Below are positions 1 through 7,558 of a stretch of DNA of 8,865 nucleotides, piece after piece. Positions within the stretch are counted from its first letter, which is position 1. Every line of letters begins with the position of its first letter. A program made the position numbers and the translations under genes. The notes beneath the pieces were generated by a model. The model saw only the letters and a program-made list of their open reading frames with translations. It was not told the DNA's origin and searched no databases. The stretch is from the NCBI GenBank assembly GCA_903958915.1, contig CAJBVC010000720.1, positions 1 to 8,865 on the forward strand. Reading direction: 5' to 3'. Source of the stretch: an uncultured beta proteobacterium (GTDB taxonomy: Bacteria; Pseudomonadota; Gammaproteobacteria; Burkholderiales; Burkholderiaceae_C).

Positions 1-1
1 C

Positions 2-355
2 TCCAGCGCGGCCAAGACGATTGACCGGATCATTGACGTCTTTCCCGCCGACGAGAAAGAGATGGTGCGTGCCATGTTGTCGGAGTCGCTGCAGGCGGTC
101 ATCTCACAAACTCTCTGCAAGACCAAGGACGGCCAGGGCCGCGTTGCCGCCCACGAGATCATGCTCGGCACCAGTGCCATCCGCAACCTGATTCGCGAGG
201 CCAAGGTGGCCCAGATGTACTCCAGCATTCAGACCGGCAACAGCGTGGGCATGAAGACCCTTGACCAGGATCTGACCGACCTGGTCAAGCGCAACGTGAT
301 CAGCCCGTCGGAAGCGCGCAGTAAAGCCAAGATTCCCGAGAATTTCCCTGGGTAG
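2..355 (+). CDS. pilT: Type IV pilus retraction ATPase PilT (C-terminal part)
   Basis: The reading frame is open from base 2 and gives the last 117 residues of PilT, the hexameric cytoplasmic ATPase that depolymerises type IV pili for twitching motility. The visible part begins just after the His box (SSAAKTIDRIIDVFP). It contains the PilT-specific C-terminal motif AIRNLIRE at about residues 59-66 of this fragment and the usual PilT ending KIPENFPG before TAG. The Walker motifs lie left of the window. An ATG at base 62 is internal and is not the gene start, because conserved PilT sequence continues upstream in the same frame. The gene precedes pilU on the same strand, the common Burkholderiales arrangement, but 226 bases with strong inverted repeats separate them, so pilU may be transcribed partly on its own. 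Identification is firm. Confidence 0.96.
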   Translation, partial: SSAAKTIDRIIDVFPADEKEMVRAMLSESLQAVISQTLCKTKDGQGRVAAHEIMLGTSAIRNLIREAKVAQMYSSIQTGNSVGMKTLDQDLTDLVKRNVISPSEARSKAKIPENFPG

Positions 356-420
356 ATATGGAACACCCCCCGGCTTCGCGCACTACGTGTCGCTACGCTT
401 CTGTGCCAGCCGCCGGAGGC

Positions 421-480
421 GGGGCTCTTCGGCCAGTCCAAGCCTACGCAGGCAGGCTTGGAGCCGCTGGCCTCAGCCCC
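421..480. repeat. Long imperfect inverted repeat in the pilT-pilU spacer
   Basis: The 226-base spacer between pilT and pilU has no credible gene but holds a three-part nested inverted repeat. The arms are GGGGCT (421-426) with AGCCCC (475-480), GGCCAG (431-436) with CTGGCC (467-472), and CCAAGCCT (438-445) with AGGCTTGG (454-461), extended by T437-A462. The loop is 446-453. Small bulges at 427-430, 463-466 and 473-474 separate the arms. A smaller palindrome, CACTG-C-CAGTG, follows at 491-501. No T-run follows, so a classical terminator is unlikely. The spacer resembles the dispersed GC-rich intergenic palindromes of Comamonadaceae and shares the octamer CGGGGCTC with the spacer after pilU. 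The structure is read directly; membership of a genome-wide family is inferred. Confidence 0.7.
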
Positions 481-581
481 TTGCAGGGGGCACTGCCAGT
501 GGCCCGGCAAAGCCGGTTCCACGGCATTCCTGATTATGAGCGGGCTTGTTCGCCCATTTGGTTTTGTAAAGGACAGATAGC

Positions 582-1718
582 ATGGAGCGCGATCAAGCGA
601 CGAAATTTATCAATGACCTGTTGAAGCTGATGGTCAGCCGCAACGGGAGTGACCTGTTCATTACCGGCGACTTTCCGCCGGCGATCAAGGTCGACGGCAA
701 GGTGACCAAGGTGTCGCCACAACCGCTCAATGCTGCGCATACGCTGGCGCTGGCGCGTTCCATCATGAACGACAAGCAGGTGGCCGAATTTGAGAAAACC
801 AAGGAAGGCAACTTTGCCATTTCGCCACCGGGCATTGGACGGTTTCGGGTCAATGCGTTCATCCAGCAAGGCAAGGTTGGCATGGTGTTGCGGGTGATTC
901 CGCAAACGCTCCCCACCATCGACGGCCTGGGTGTGCCCCAGGTGCTCAAGGAAATCGTGCAGTCCAAGCGCGGCCTGTGCATCATGGTGGGTGCCACGGG
1001 GTCGGGCAAATCTACCACGCTGGCCGCCATGGTGGACTGGCGCAATGACAACTCGTATGGCCACATCATCACCATCGAAGATCCGGTGGAGTTTGTGCAC
1101 ATGCACAAGAACTGCGTGGTGACCCAGCGCGAAGTGGGGCTCGACACCGACAGCTGGGAATCCGCACTCAAGAACACCCTGCGCCAGGCACCGGATGTGA
1201 TTTTGATGGGCGAAATTCGGGACCGCGAAACCATGGAGCACGCGGTGGCTTTTGCCGAGACAGGGCACCTGTGCCTGGCCACATTGCACGCCAACAGTGC
1301 CAACCAGGCCCTGGACCGCATCATCAATTTCTTCCCGGAAGAGCGGCGCAGCCAGCTGCTGATGGACCTCTCACTCAATCTCAAGGCGATTGTGTCCCAA
1401 CGCCTGATCCCCAAGCAGGACGGCAAGGGCCGCTCGGCGGCGGTGGAAATCATGATCAACTCGCCACTGATCTCCGACCTGATCTTCAAGGGCGACGTCG
1501 CCGAAGTGAAGGAGATCATGAAGAAGAGCCGCCAGGCCGGCATGCAGACCTTCGACCAGGCGCTGTTTGACCTGTATGAGGCCAATGCCATCACCTACGA
1601 AGACGCTTTGCGCAATGCCGATTCGCTGAACGACCTGCGCCTGCAGATCAAGCTCAACAGCCAGCGTGGCAAGTCCAACGACCTGTCGGCCGGCACCGAA
1701 GGCTTTGCCATCATGTAA
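582..1718 (+). CDS. pilU: PilT-dependent retraction ATPase PilU
   Basis: This is a 378-residue GspE/PilT-family ATPase. PilU assists PilT in type IV pilus retraction, and in studied species it acts together with PilT and adds retraction force. The motifs are in order: PAS-like N-terminal domain (about 1-110), Walker A GATGSGKST at 137-145, Asp box IITIEDPVEF at 162-171, Walker B DVILMGEIRD at 205-214 with its glutamate at 211, and His box HLCLATLHA at 229-237. The PilT signature AIRNLIRE is replaced by LISDLIFKG near 297-304, and a tail of about 30 residues follows, both typical of PilU. The ATG at 582 is supported by AAAGGA at 568-573, eight bases upstream. A long open frame on the opposite strand is a shadow of this gene. 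The length matches the family. Confidence 0.96.
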   Translation: MERDQATKFINDLLKLMVSRNGSDLFITGDFPPAIKVDGKVTKVSPQPLNAAHTLALARSIMNDKQVAEFEKTKEGNFAISPPGIGRFRVNAFIQQGKVGMVLRVIPQTLPTIDGLGVPQVLKEIVQSKRGLCIMVGATGSGKSTTLAAMVDWRNDNSYGHIITIEDPVEFVHMHKNCVVTQREVGLDTDSWESALKNTLRQAPDVILMGEIRDRETMEHAVAFAETGHLCLATLHANSANQALDRIINFFPEERRSQLLMDLSLNLKAIVSQRLIPKQDGKGRSAAVEIMINSPLISDLIFKGDVAEVKEIMKKSRQAGMQTFDQALFDLYEANAITYEDALRNADSLNDLRLQIKLNSQRGKSNDLSAGTEGFAIM

Positions 1719-1722
1719 TGTG

Positions 1723-1797
1723 GCCCCCGTGCGTCACTCGCTTACGCTCCTGCCGGGGCTCCCCCACTGCGTGTGGGTCGCTGCCCCCCAAGGGGGC
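1723..1797. repeat. GC-rich REP-like intergenic palindrome cluster after pilU
   Basis: The spacer downstream of pilU holds closely packed palindromes. CCCAC (1763-1767) pairs with GTGGG (1773-1777) across a 5-base loop, and GCCCCC (1783-1788) pairs with GGGGGC (1792-1797) across a 3-base loop. The order of blocks, including CACTCGCTTACGCTCC and the run GCCCCCCAAGGGGGC, is what I recognise as the dispersed intergenic repeat common in Comamonadaceae genomes. The octamer CGGGGCTC (1754-1761) is shared with the pilT-pilU spacer (420-427). No T-run follows the stems, so the element may limit read-through or stabilise mRNA ends rather than act as a standard terminator. Family membership is from memory and not searched. 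Confidence 0.6.
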
Positions 1798-1845
1798 TAA
1801 TTTGGCTTGGGGCGGCCCGGCGCCAAATTGTCTCTCTCCTTCGAA

Positions 1846-1859
1846 TTGATTTGAATCTA
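1846..1859. promoter_or_regulatory. Possible FNR/CRP-family half-palindrome before the reductase gene
   Basis: TTGAT-TTGA-ATCTA matches the FNR consensus TTGAT-N4-ATCAA at nine of ten positions. It ends six bases before the ATG at 1866, so if real it would lie in the leader or over the ribosome-binding region and would more likely repress than activate. The AT-rich context makes a chance match plausible. Confidence 0.25.
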
Positions 1860-1865
1860 TCTGTC

Positions 1866-2786
1866 ATGACCTCCATTAACTCCAAAACCTACGAACCCGC
1901 TCCCACAACCCGCGTGGCCTTTCTGGGGCTGGGGGTCATGGGGTATCCCATGGCTGGCCACCTGGCCCGTGCCGGCCACCAGGTCACCGTCTACAACCGC
2001 ACCGCTACCAAATCTGTAGCTTGGTGCGCAGAGTTTGCGGGCGCTGCAGGCGAAAAATGCACCCATGCCGCAACACCCCAACTGGCGGCGCAGCACGCCG
2101 ATATCGTGTTCTGCTGCGTTGGCAACGATGATGATTTGCGCAGCGTGACCACCGGCGCAGAAGGCGCATTTGCCGGCATGCGCGCCGGCGCCGTCTTTGT
2201 CGACCACACTACGGCGTCGGCCGACATCGCACGGGAACTCGGTGCCTCGGCACGCGCGTTGGGCCTGCAGTTCATTGATGCCCCGGTTTCCGGAGGCCAG
2301 GCCGGCGCACAAAACGGCATGCTGACGGTCATGTGTGGTGGCGATGCGCAAGCCTTCGAGCGCATCCAGACCGTGGCCATGGCTTTCTCCAAGGCCGTTA
2401 CCTTGCTGGGTGACAACGGTGCCGGCCAGTTGGCCAAGATGGTCAACCAGATCTGCATTGCCGGGCTGGTGCAGGGCTTAAGCGAAGCCATAGCTTTCGG
2501 GCAGCGCGCCGGCCTGGACATGAACCAGGTTCTGGACGTCATTGGCAAAGGTGCGGCCCAAAGCTGGCAACTCGACAACCGTGGCAAGACCATGGTGGCC
2601 GACAAGTTTGACTTTGGTTTTGCAGTGGACTGGATGCGCAAGGACCTGGGTTTGGTGCTCGACGAAGGCAAGCGCAACGGCGCGCGTCTGCCGGTGACTG
2701 CCCTGGTGGACCAGTTTTACGCCGATGTGCAGGCCATGGGCGGACAGCGCTGGGACACGTCCAGTCTGATCAAGCGTCTGAAATAG
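1866..2786 (+). CDS. NAD(P)-dependent reductase, 3-hydroxyisobutyrate dehydrogenase / tartronate semialdehyde reductase family
   Basis: This 306-residue beta-hydroxyacid dehydrogenase interconverts a 3-hydroxy acid and its semialdehyde in the cytoplasm. The exact substrate (3-hydroxyisobutyrate, tartronate semialdehyde or succinic semialdehyde) cannot be read from sequence. The N-terminal Rossmann fold has GLGVMG at 21-26 and ends its second strand in NRT (44-46), a pattern often seen with NADPH preference. The substrate-binding signature DAPVSGG is at 138-144, the catalytic lysine is K191 in GQLAKMVNQ, and the C-terminal helix motif RKDLGL is at 258-263. The frame stays open upstream to 1773, but that stretch is REP-like spacer. 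The ATG at 1866 starts about 15 residues before the conserved Rossmann strand and was chosen for that reason. No clear Shine-Dalgarno precedes it. The gene stands alone, with no pathway partner beside it. Confidence 0.9.
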   Translation: MTSINSKTYEPAPTTRVAFLGLGVMGYPMAGHLARAGHQVTVYNRTATKSVAWCAEFAGAAGEKCTHAATPQLAAQHADIVFCCVGNDDDLRSVTTGAEGAFAGMRAGAVFVDHTTASADIARELGASARALGLQFIDAPVSGGQAGAQNGMLTVMCGGDAQAFERIQTVAMAFSKAVTLLGDNGAGQLAKMVNQICIAGLVQGLSEAIAFGQRAGLDMNQVLDVIGKGAAQSWQLDNRGKTMVADKFDFGFAVDWMRKDLGLVLDEGKRNGARLPVTALVDQFYADVQAMGGQRWDTSSLIKRLK

Positions 2787-2859
2787 GCCCGTCTAATTTC
2801 AAACCCCCTTGACCCACCGCAAAGACCGACGAAGTGGGTGCCGGCGTTACGCTTGTTTT

Positions 2860-2901
2860 TTGATCCAGAGCAAGTTTGCTTGGTGCACTCCAATGTTCAA
2901 T
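2860..2901 (+). promoter_or_regulatory. Candidate FNR-type (class II) promoter of ompW
   Basis: TTGAT-CCAG-AGCAA (2860-2873) matches the FNR consensus TTGAT-N4-ATCAA at nine of ten positions. Its centre is 2866.5. A possible -10 box, TTCAAT (2896-2901), matches four of six positions and would place the start of transcription near 2908, putting the site at -41.5, the class II FNR activator position. No good -35 box is visible, as expected for an activator-dependent promoter. OmpW is under FNR-linked oxygen control in enteric bacteria. The motif and spacing are seen; function is inferred. Confidence 0.4.
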
Positions 2902-2940
2902 GTCAGGTGGGAATATTCCTGTTCTTTAAGGCATTCAATC

Positions 2941-3537
2941 ATGAGTAAAAAAATGATCACTGCAGTGGCACTGGCCGCTGCCACCCTGGTTTCTGGCACC
3001 GCGTTTGCGCAAGCCAATGATGGCCAATGGATGGTGCGTGTGCGCGCTGTCAACCTGCAAAGTGCCAACTCCGACTCGACAGGGCTGAACCTGAGCGTCA
3101 ACGACAAGACCATTCCAGAAGTGGATTTCACCTATTTCTACACCAAGAATCTGGCGGTCGAACTGATCCTTACCGTACCCCAGGAACACGACCTGAAAGC
3201 CAGCGGCGCCAAGATTGGTACCGTCACCCACTTGCCGCCAACCGTACTGGTGCAGTACCACTTTGATGCGGGCGGCTTCAAACCCTATGTGGGCGCAGGC
3301 CTGAACTACACCCGCTTTACCGATGCCAGCCTGCCCGCTGGCGTGGACATCAGCCGCGACAGCATTGGTGGTGCACTGCAATTGGGCGTGGACATTCCGA
3401 TGGGTTCGGGCATGTACTTCAATATTGACGTCAAGAAGGCCTTTATCGGCACCGACGTTTCCGCTGCCGGCAAGAAGGCCGGCACATTCAAGGTGGACCC
3501 CCTATTGGTAGGCGTGGGCGTGGGCTGGCGCTTCTAA
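2941..3537 (+). CDS. ompW: OmpW-family outer-membrane beta-barrel protein
   Basis: This 198-residue OmpW family porin forms a small eight-stranded barrel in the outer membrane, associated in other bacteria with passage of small hydrophobic compounds and with stress and oxygen responses. A signal peptide is clear: MSKKMITAVALAAATLVSG, with likely cleavage after AFA at residue 23. Family hallmarks include FTYFYTKNLAVEL (63-75), LPPTVLVQYHF (98-108), KPYVGAGLNYT (114-124) and a C-terminal phenylalanine in VGWRF, the signal for barrel assembly. The frame is open upstream to 2809, but the ATG at 2941 starts the signal peptide directly and has AAGG at 2928-2931. The gene is monocistronic: a candidate FNR promoter lies upstream and a strong terminator follows. 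It converges on dolP. Confidence 0.93.
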   Translation: MSKKMITAVALAAATLVSGTAFAQANDGQWMVRVRAVNLQSANSDSTGLNLSVNDKTIPEVDFTYFYTKNLAVELILTVPQEHDLKASGAKIGTVTHLPPTVLVQYHFDAGGFKPYVGAGLNYTRFTDASLPAGVDISRDSIGGALQLGVDIPMGSGMYFNIDVKKAFIGTDVSAAGKKAGTFKVDPLLVGVGVGWRF

Positions 3538-3565
3538 TCGCAGCGGGGGCTTGTGCCCTCAACGC

Positions 3566-3596
3566 AACCGCCCGCAGTCAATGTCGGGCGGTTTTT

Positions 3597-3598
<2 letters not shown>
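3566..3598 (+). terminator. Rho-independent terminator of ompW
   Basis: A perfect 7-base GC stem, CCGCCCG (3568-3574) with CGGGCGG (3585-3591), is extended by two A-T pairs, has a 10-base loop, and is followed by seven T (3592-3598). It starts about 28 bases after the ompW stop. The T-run overlaps the dolP stop codon (TAA on the minus strand, 3599-3597), so the same hairpin also lies directly behind dolP. On that strand only TTGCGTT follows, so minus-strand termination is probably weaker. Confidence 0.9.
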
Positions 3599-5327
<1,729 letters not shown>

Positions 5328-5364
5328 ATTCTGAGCGCTCCCGTGCCGGGGCTGGGTTGTTAGC

Positions 5365-5757
5365 TCAACCTGCGTCAAACGCCGCTTGCAACCATTGCGT
5401 AGCGCCTGGCTCCAGCAACACCACGTCAAACCGGCAGGGGGGTGGCGCACCCAGGCGCATCAGGTAGTGGCGCGCCGCAAATACGATGCGCCGCTGCTTG
5501 GTCACCCCGACACTGGCAGCCGCGCCGCCGTGGCGCCCGGTGGAACGTTTGCGCACTTCAACAAAGACCAGTGTGCCATCCGGTGCGCGCATGATCAGGT
5601 CGATTTCTCCGCCGCCGCGCCCGGGGGTCCGATAATTGCGCACCACCAGCCGCAGTCCCTTGTCTTGCAGGTACTGCAGCGCTTCGTCTTCGGCGACATC
5701 GCCCAGCCGCTTGGTGGTCGCCTTCAATGCTGGTGATTTCGGTACAAGGAAACCCAT
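5365..5757 (-). CDS. yraN: YraN family protein (UPF0102, endonuclease-like fold)
   Basis: This 130-residue YraN/UPF0102 protein has a restriction-endonuclease-like fold and no settled function. Characteristic motifs are present: RLGDVAEDEALQYL (17-30) with conserved E23, NYRTPGRGGGEIDLI (41-55), where E51 and D53 correspond to the PD-(D/E)XK-type acidic residues, LVFVEVRKRS (63-72), and the helix beginning K87. The ATG is the reverse complement of CAT at 5755-5757, immediately next to the rsmI GTG at 5758, so its ribosome-binding region lies inside rsmI coding sequence; only a weak purine stretch is seen there. A TTG at codon 11 is a less likely alternative start. Its stop is 37 bases from the convergent hemerythrin stop. 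Next to rsmI this gene is a conserved neighbour, as in E. coli. Confidence 0.92.
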   Translation of the reverse strand: MGFLVPKSPALKATTKRLGDVAEDEALQYLQDKGLRLVVRNYRTPGRGGGEIDLIMRAPDGTLVFVEVRKRSTGRHGGAAASVGVTKQRRIVFAARHYLMRLGAPPPCRFDVVLLEPGATQWLQAAFDAG

Positions 5758-6666
5758 GTGAGTGCTCTATTTTCCGCCGCTCTGGCCGCCTCGACCGAGG
5801 CCGCCGCCGGACAACATTATCCCCAGGGCACGCTGTATGTCGTCGCCACGCCGATTGGCAACCTGGCCGACATCAGCCTGCGCGCCCTGCACCTGCTTGG
5901 GTTGGTCGATGCGATCGCCTGCGAAGACACACGCCATACGCAGTCCATGCTGCGCGCCTACGGCATCGACAAGACGGCGGGCCAGTTGATCGCCGTTCAC
6001 CAGCACAACGAGACCCAGGCCTCCCACGCAGTGATAGAGCAATTGCGTCAAAACAAGCGACTGGCCTATGTCAGTGATGCCGGCACCCCGGGCATCAGTG
6101 ACCCCGGAGCACGCCTGGTCGCAGCCGTCCATGCGGCTGGCCTGCGCTGTGTTCCCCTGCCCGGACCCAGCAGCGTGACTACACTGCTGTCGGTGGCGGG
6201 AATCACGGACGATGCCCATGGCGGTTTTGTGTTTGTGGGTTTCCTTTCGAGCAAATCGCTGGAGCGCGAAGTTGCCGTCCAGGCACTGGCAAACGAGCCG
6301 CGTGCGTCCGTGTTGCTCGAAGCGCCGCACCGCATCGAAGCGCTGGCACAGGCGTTGGCGATTCTGGGCGAGCGCCGGATCACGATCGGGCGGGAGTTGA
6401 CGAAACAGTTTGAAGAAATCGCCACCGTCAGTGCCGCACAATTTCCCACCTGGCTTGGGCAAGACAGCAACCGCCTGCGCGGGGAGTTCGCGCTGGTCGT
6501 GCACCCCGCGCCCACGCCAGCCAGCGACGGTCCCGATACCCGCGTTCTCCTGTTGTTGCTGGAACACTTGCCACTCAAAACTGCCGTCAAACTGGCTGCA
6601 GACATCACGGGCGAGCCACGCAACGCGCTTTATCAGGCGGCTCTTGACCTAAGACAAGAGAAATAG
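5758..6666 (+). CDS. rsmI: 16S rRNA (cytidine(1402)-2'-O)-methyltransferase RsmI
   Basis: This 302-residue RsmI transfers a methyl group from S-adenosylmethionine to the 2'-hydroxyl of C1402 in 16S rRNA, tuning the decoding centre. Tetrapyrrole-methylase-fold motifs are in order: TPIGNL (31-36), CEDTRH (55-60), SDAGTPGISDPG (106-117), PGPSS (135-139), EAPHR (188-192) and GRELTK (211-216). A C-terminal domain follows with the helix-turn-helix-like TAVKLAADITGEPRNALYQAAL segment split around residues 275-296. The start is GTG with AAGGA at 5746-5750, seven bases upstream. The roughly 24-residue N-terminal lead before TLYVVATPIGNL is longer than in E. coli but has no internal start better placed. 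An ATG at 5756 followed directly by TGA overlaps the GTG. It is divergent from yraN with no gap, and scpB follows after 49 bases. Confidence 0.95.
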   Translation: MSALFSAALAASTEAAAGQHYPQGTLYVVATPIGNLADISLRALHLLGLVDAIACEDTRHTQSMLRAYGIDKTAGQLIAVHQHNETQASHAVIEQLRQNKRLAYVSDAGTPGISDPGARLVAAVHAAGLRCVPLPGPSSVTTLLSVAGITDDAHGGFVFVGFLSSKSLEREVAVQALANEPRASVLLEAPHRIEALAQALAILGERRITIGRELTKQFEEIATVSAAQFPTWLGQDSNRLRGEFALVVHPAPTPASDGPDTRVLLLLLEHLPLKTAVKLAADITGEPRNALYQAALDLRQEK

Positions 6667-6715
6667 CAACGGCGGCGCTACCATTCGGACCTCTATTGAG
6701 CACCGTCTGTTTGCA

Positions 6716-7495
6716 ATGAAACTGATATCGCTGACCCAGGACGGCCCCGTCGGGACCATTACGCTGGACAACGGCAAAAAACACAACGCGTTGAGCCACA
6801 CCCTGGTGATGGACGTGATTGAGGCGCTCAAGGAGTTCGAAAACAACCATACCCGCGTTGTCACACTGCGCTCGCAACCTGGCAGCAAGGTCTGGTCTGC
6901 GGGCCACGATATCGGCGAATTACCCGAGGATGGCCGCGATCCGCTGGGCTGGAATGACCCGCTGCGCGAACTGGTTCGCACCATTGAAATGTTTCGCGCC
7001 CCGGTCATCGCCATGATTGATGGCGGTGTCTGGGGCGGTGCGGTCGAGGTAGTGCTTGCCTGCGACATCATCATCGCCACGCCCGCCTCCACCTTTGCCG
7101 TCACACCCGCCAAACTGGGTGTGCCCTACAACGTCAGTGGCATGATGACCTTCATGAGCGCCGCCAGTCTGCGCATTGTGAAGGAACTGGCCTTCACCGC
7201 CACACCGATTTCGGCAACCCGCGCCGAACACGTGGGCATGATCAACCACGTTGTGGCGCCAGAAGACATCGAAGCATTTACACAGGACATGGCCAACACC
7301 ATTGCCGCCAACGCGCCGCTGAGTATTTCCGTCATGAAAGAACAACTGCGCGTGCTCGCCGGCGCCAAGCCGCTGACGCCGCGCGGCTTCGAGAAAGTAC
7401 AGGGCTTGCGCCGCGTGGTGTACGACAGCCAGGACTACCACGAAGGCATTCGCGCCTTCAAGGAAAAACGCAAACCACGGTTTACGGGCACTTGA
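6716..7495 (+). CDS. scpB: Methylmalonyl-CoA decarboxylase (enoyl-CoA hydratase/crotonase family)
   Basis: This 259-residue crotonase-fold protein is close to E. coli ScpB (YgfG, 261 residues), which decarboxylates methylmalonyl-CoA to propionyl-CoA. Diagnostic segments are GSKVWSAGHDIGELP (56-70), GRDPL...DPLR (73-84), GGVWGGAVE (103-111), LGVPYNVSG (134-142), RRVVYDSQDYHEG and FKEKRKPRF near the C-terminus. H64, G108 and Y138 line up with the H66, G110 and Y140 that I recall as oxyanion-hole and catalytic residues in E. coli ScpB. The glutamate pair used by true enoyl-CoA hydratases is not in the usual context, supporting decarboxylation rather than hydration. The ATG at 6716 fits the family start; the Shine-Dalgarno is poor. 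No mutase (scpA) or CoA-transferase (scpC) is adjacent in the window. Malic enzyme follows after 63 bases. Confidence 0.9.
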   Translation: MKLISLTQDGPVGTITLDNGKKHNALSHTLVMDVIEALKEFENNHTRVVTLRSQPGSKVWSAGHDIGELPEDGRDPLGWNDPLRELVRTIEMFRAPVIAMIDGGVWGGAVEVVLACDIIIATPASTFAVTPAKLGVPYNVSGMMTFMSAASLRIVKELAFTATPISATRAEHVGMINHVVAPEDIEAFTQDMANTIAANAPLSISVMKEQLRVLAGAKPLTPRGFEKVQGLRRVVYDSQDYHEGIRAFKEKRKPRFTGT

Positions 7496-7504
7496 GCCTG
7501 CGCC

Positions 7505-7525
7505 GGCATTGCGCTTTGCAATGCC
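7505..7525. repeat. Perfect stem-loop between scpB and maeA
   Basis: GGCATTGC (7505-7512) and GCAATGCC (7518-7525) form a perfect 8-base stem with a 5-base loop, ten bases after the scpB stop. Only ATTTCAATT follows rather than a T-run, so it could be a weak terminator, an mRNA-stabilising hairpin or an operator for maeA. The stem is seen; the role is not known. Confidence 0.55.
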
Positions 7526-7558
7526 ATTTCAATTCATCAACTCTCAAAGGAAGCCACC

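Noticed and set aside
593..1594. A 333-codon open frame on the minus strand across pilU, and similar antisense frames over other genes
   Set aside because: The translation has no recognisable domain, and the plus-strand gene is a clear PilU; long antisense frames are common in GC-rich DNA.
1773..1865. A 31-residue upstream extension of the reductase
   Set aside because: It is translated repeat spacer and has no similarity to the Rossmann-fold family.
2812..2861. Possible terminator after the reductase gene: ACCCAC/GTGGGT stem and a T-run at 2856-2861
   Set aside because: The stem has a 16-base loop and ends 16 bases before the T-run, so it does not form a normal intrinsic terminator.
2809..2940. 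A 44-residue upstream extension of OmpW
   Set aside because: It would bury the signal peptide inside the protein and covers the candidate promoter; the ATG at 2941 begins a textbook signal sequence.
5355..5370. Small inverted repeat GGTTG/CAACC between the convergent hemerythrin and yraN ends
   Set aside because: The stem is only five bases, with no T-run on either strand, and is likely to occur by chance.
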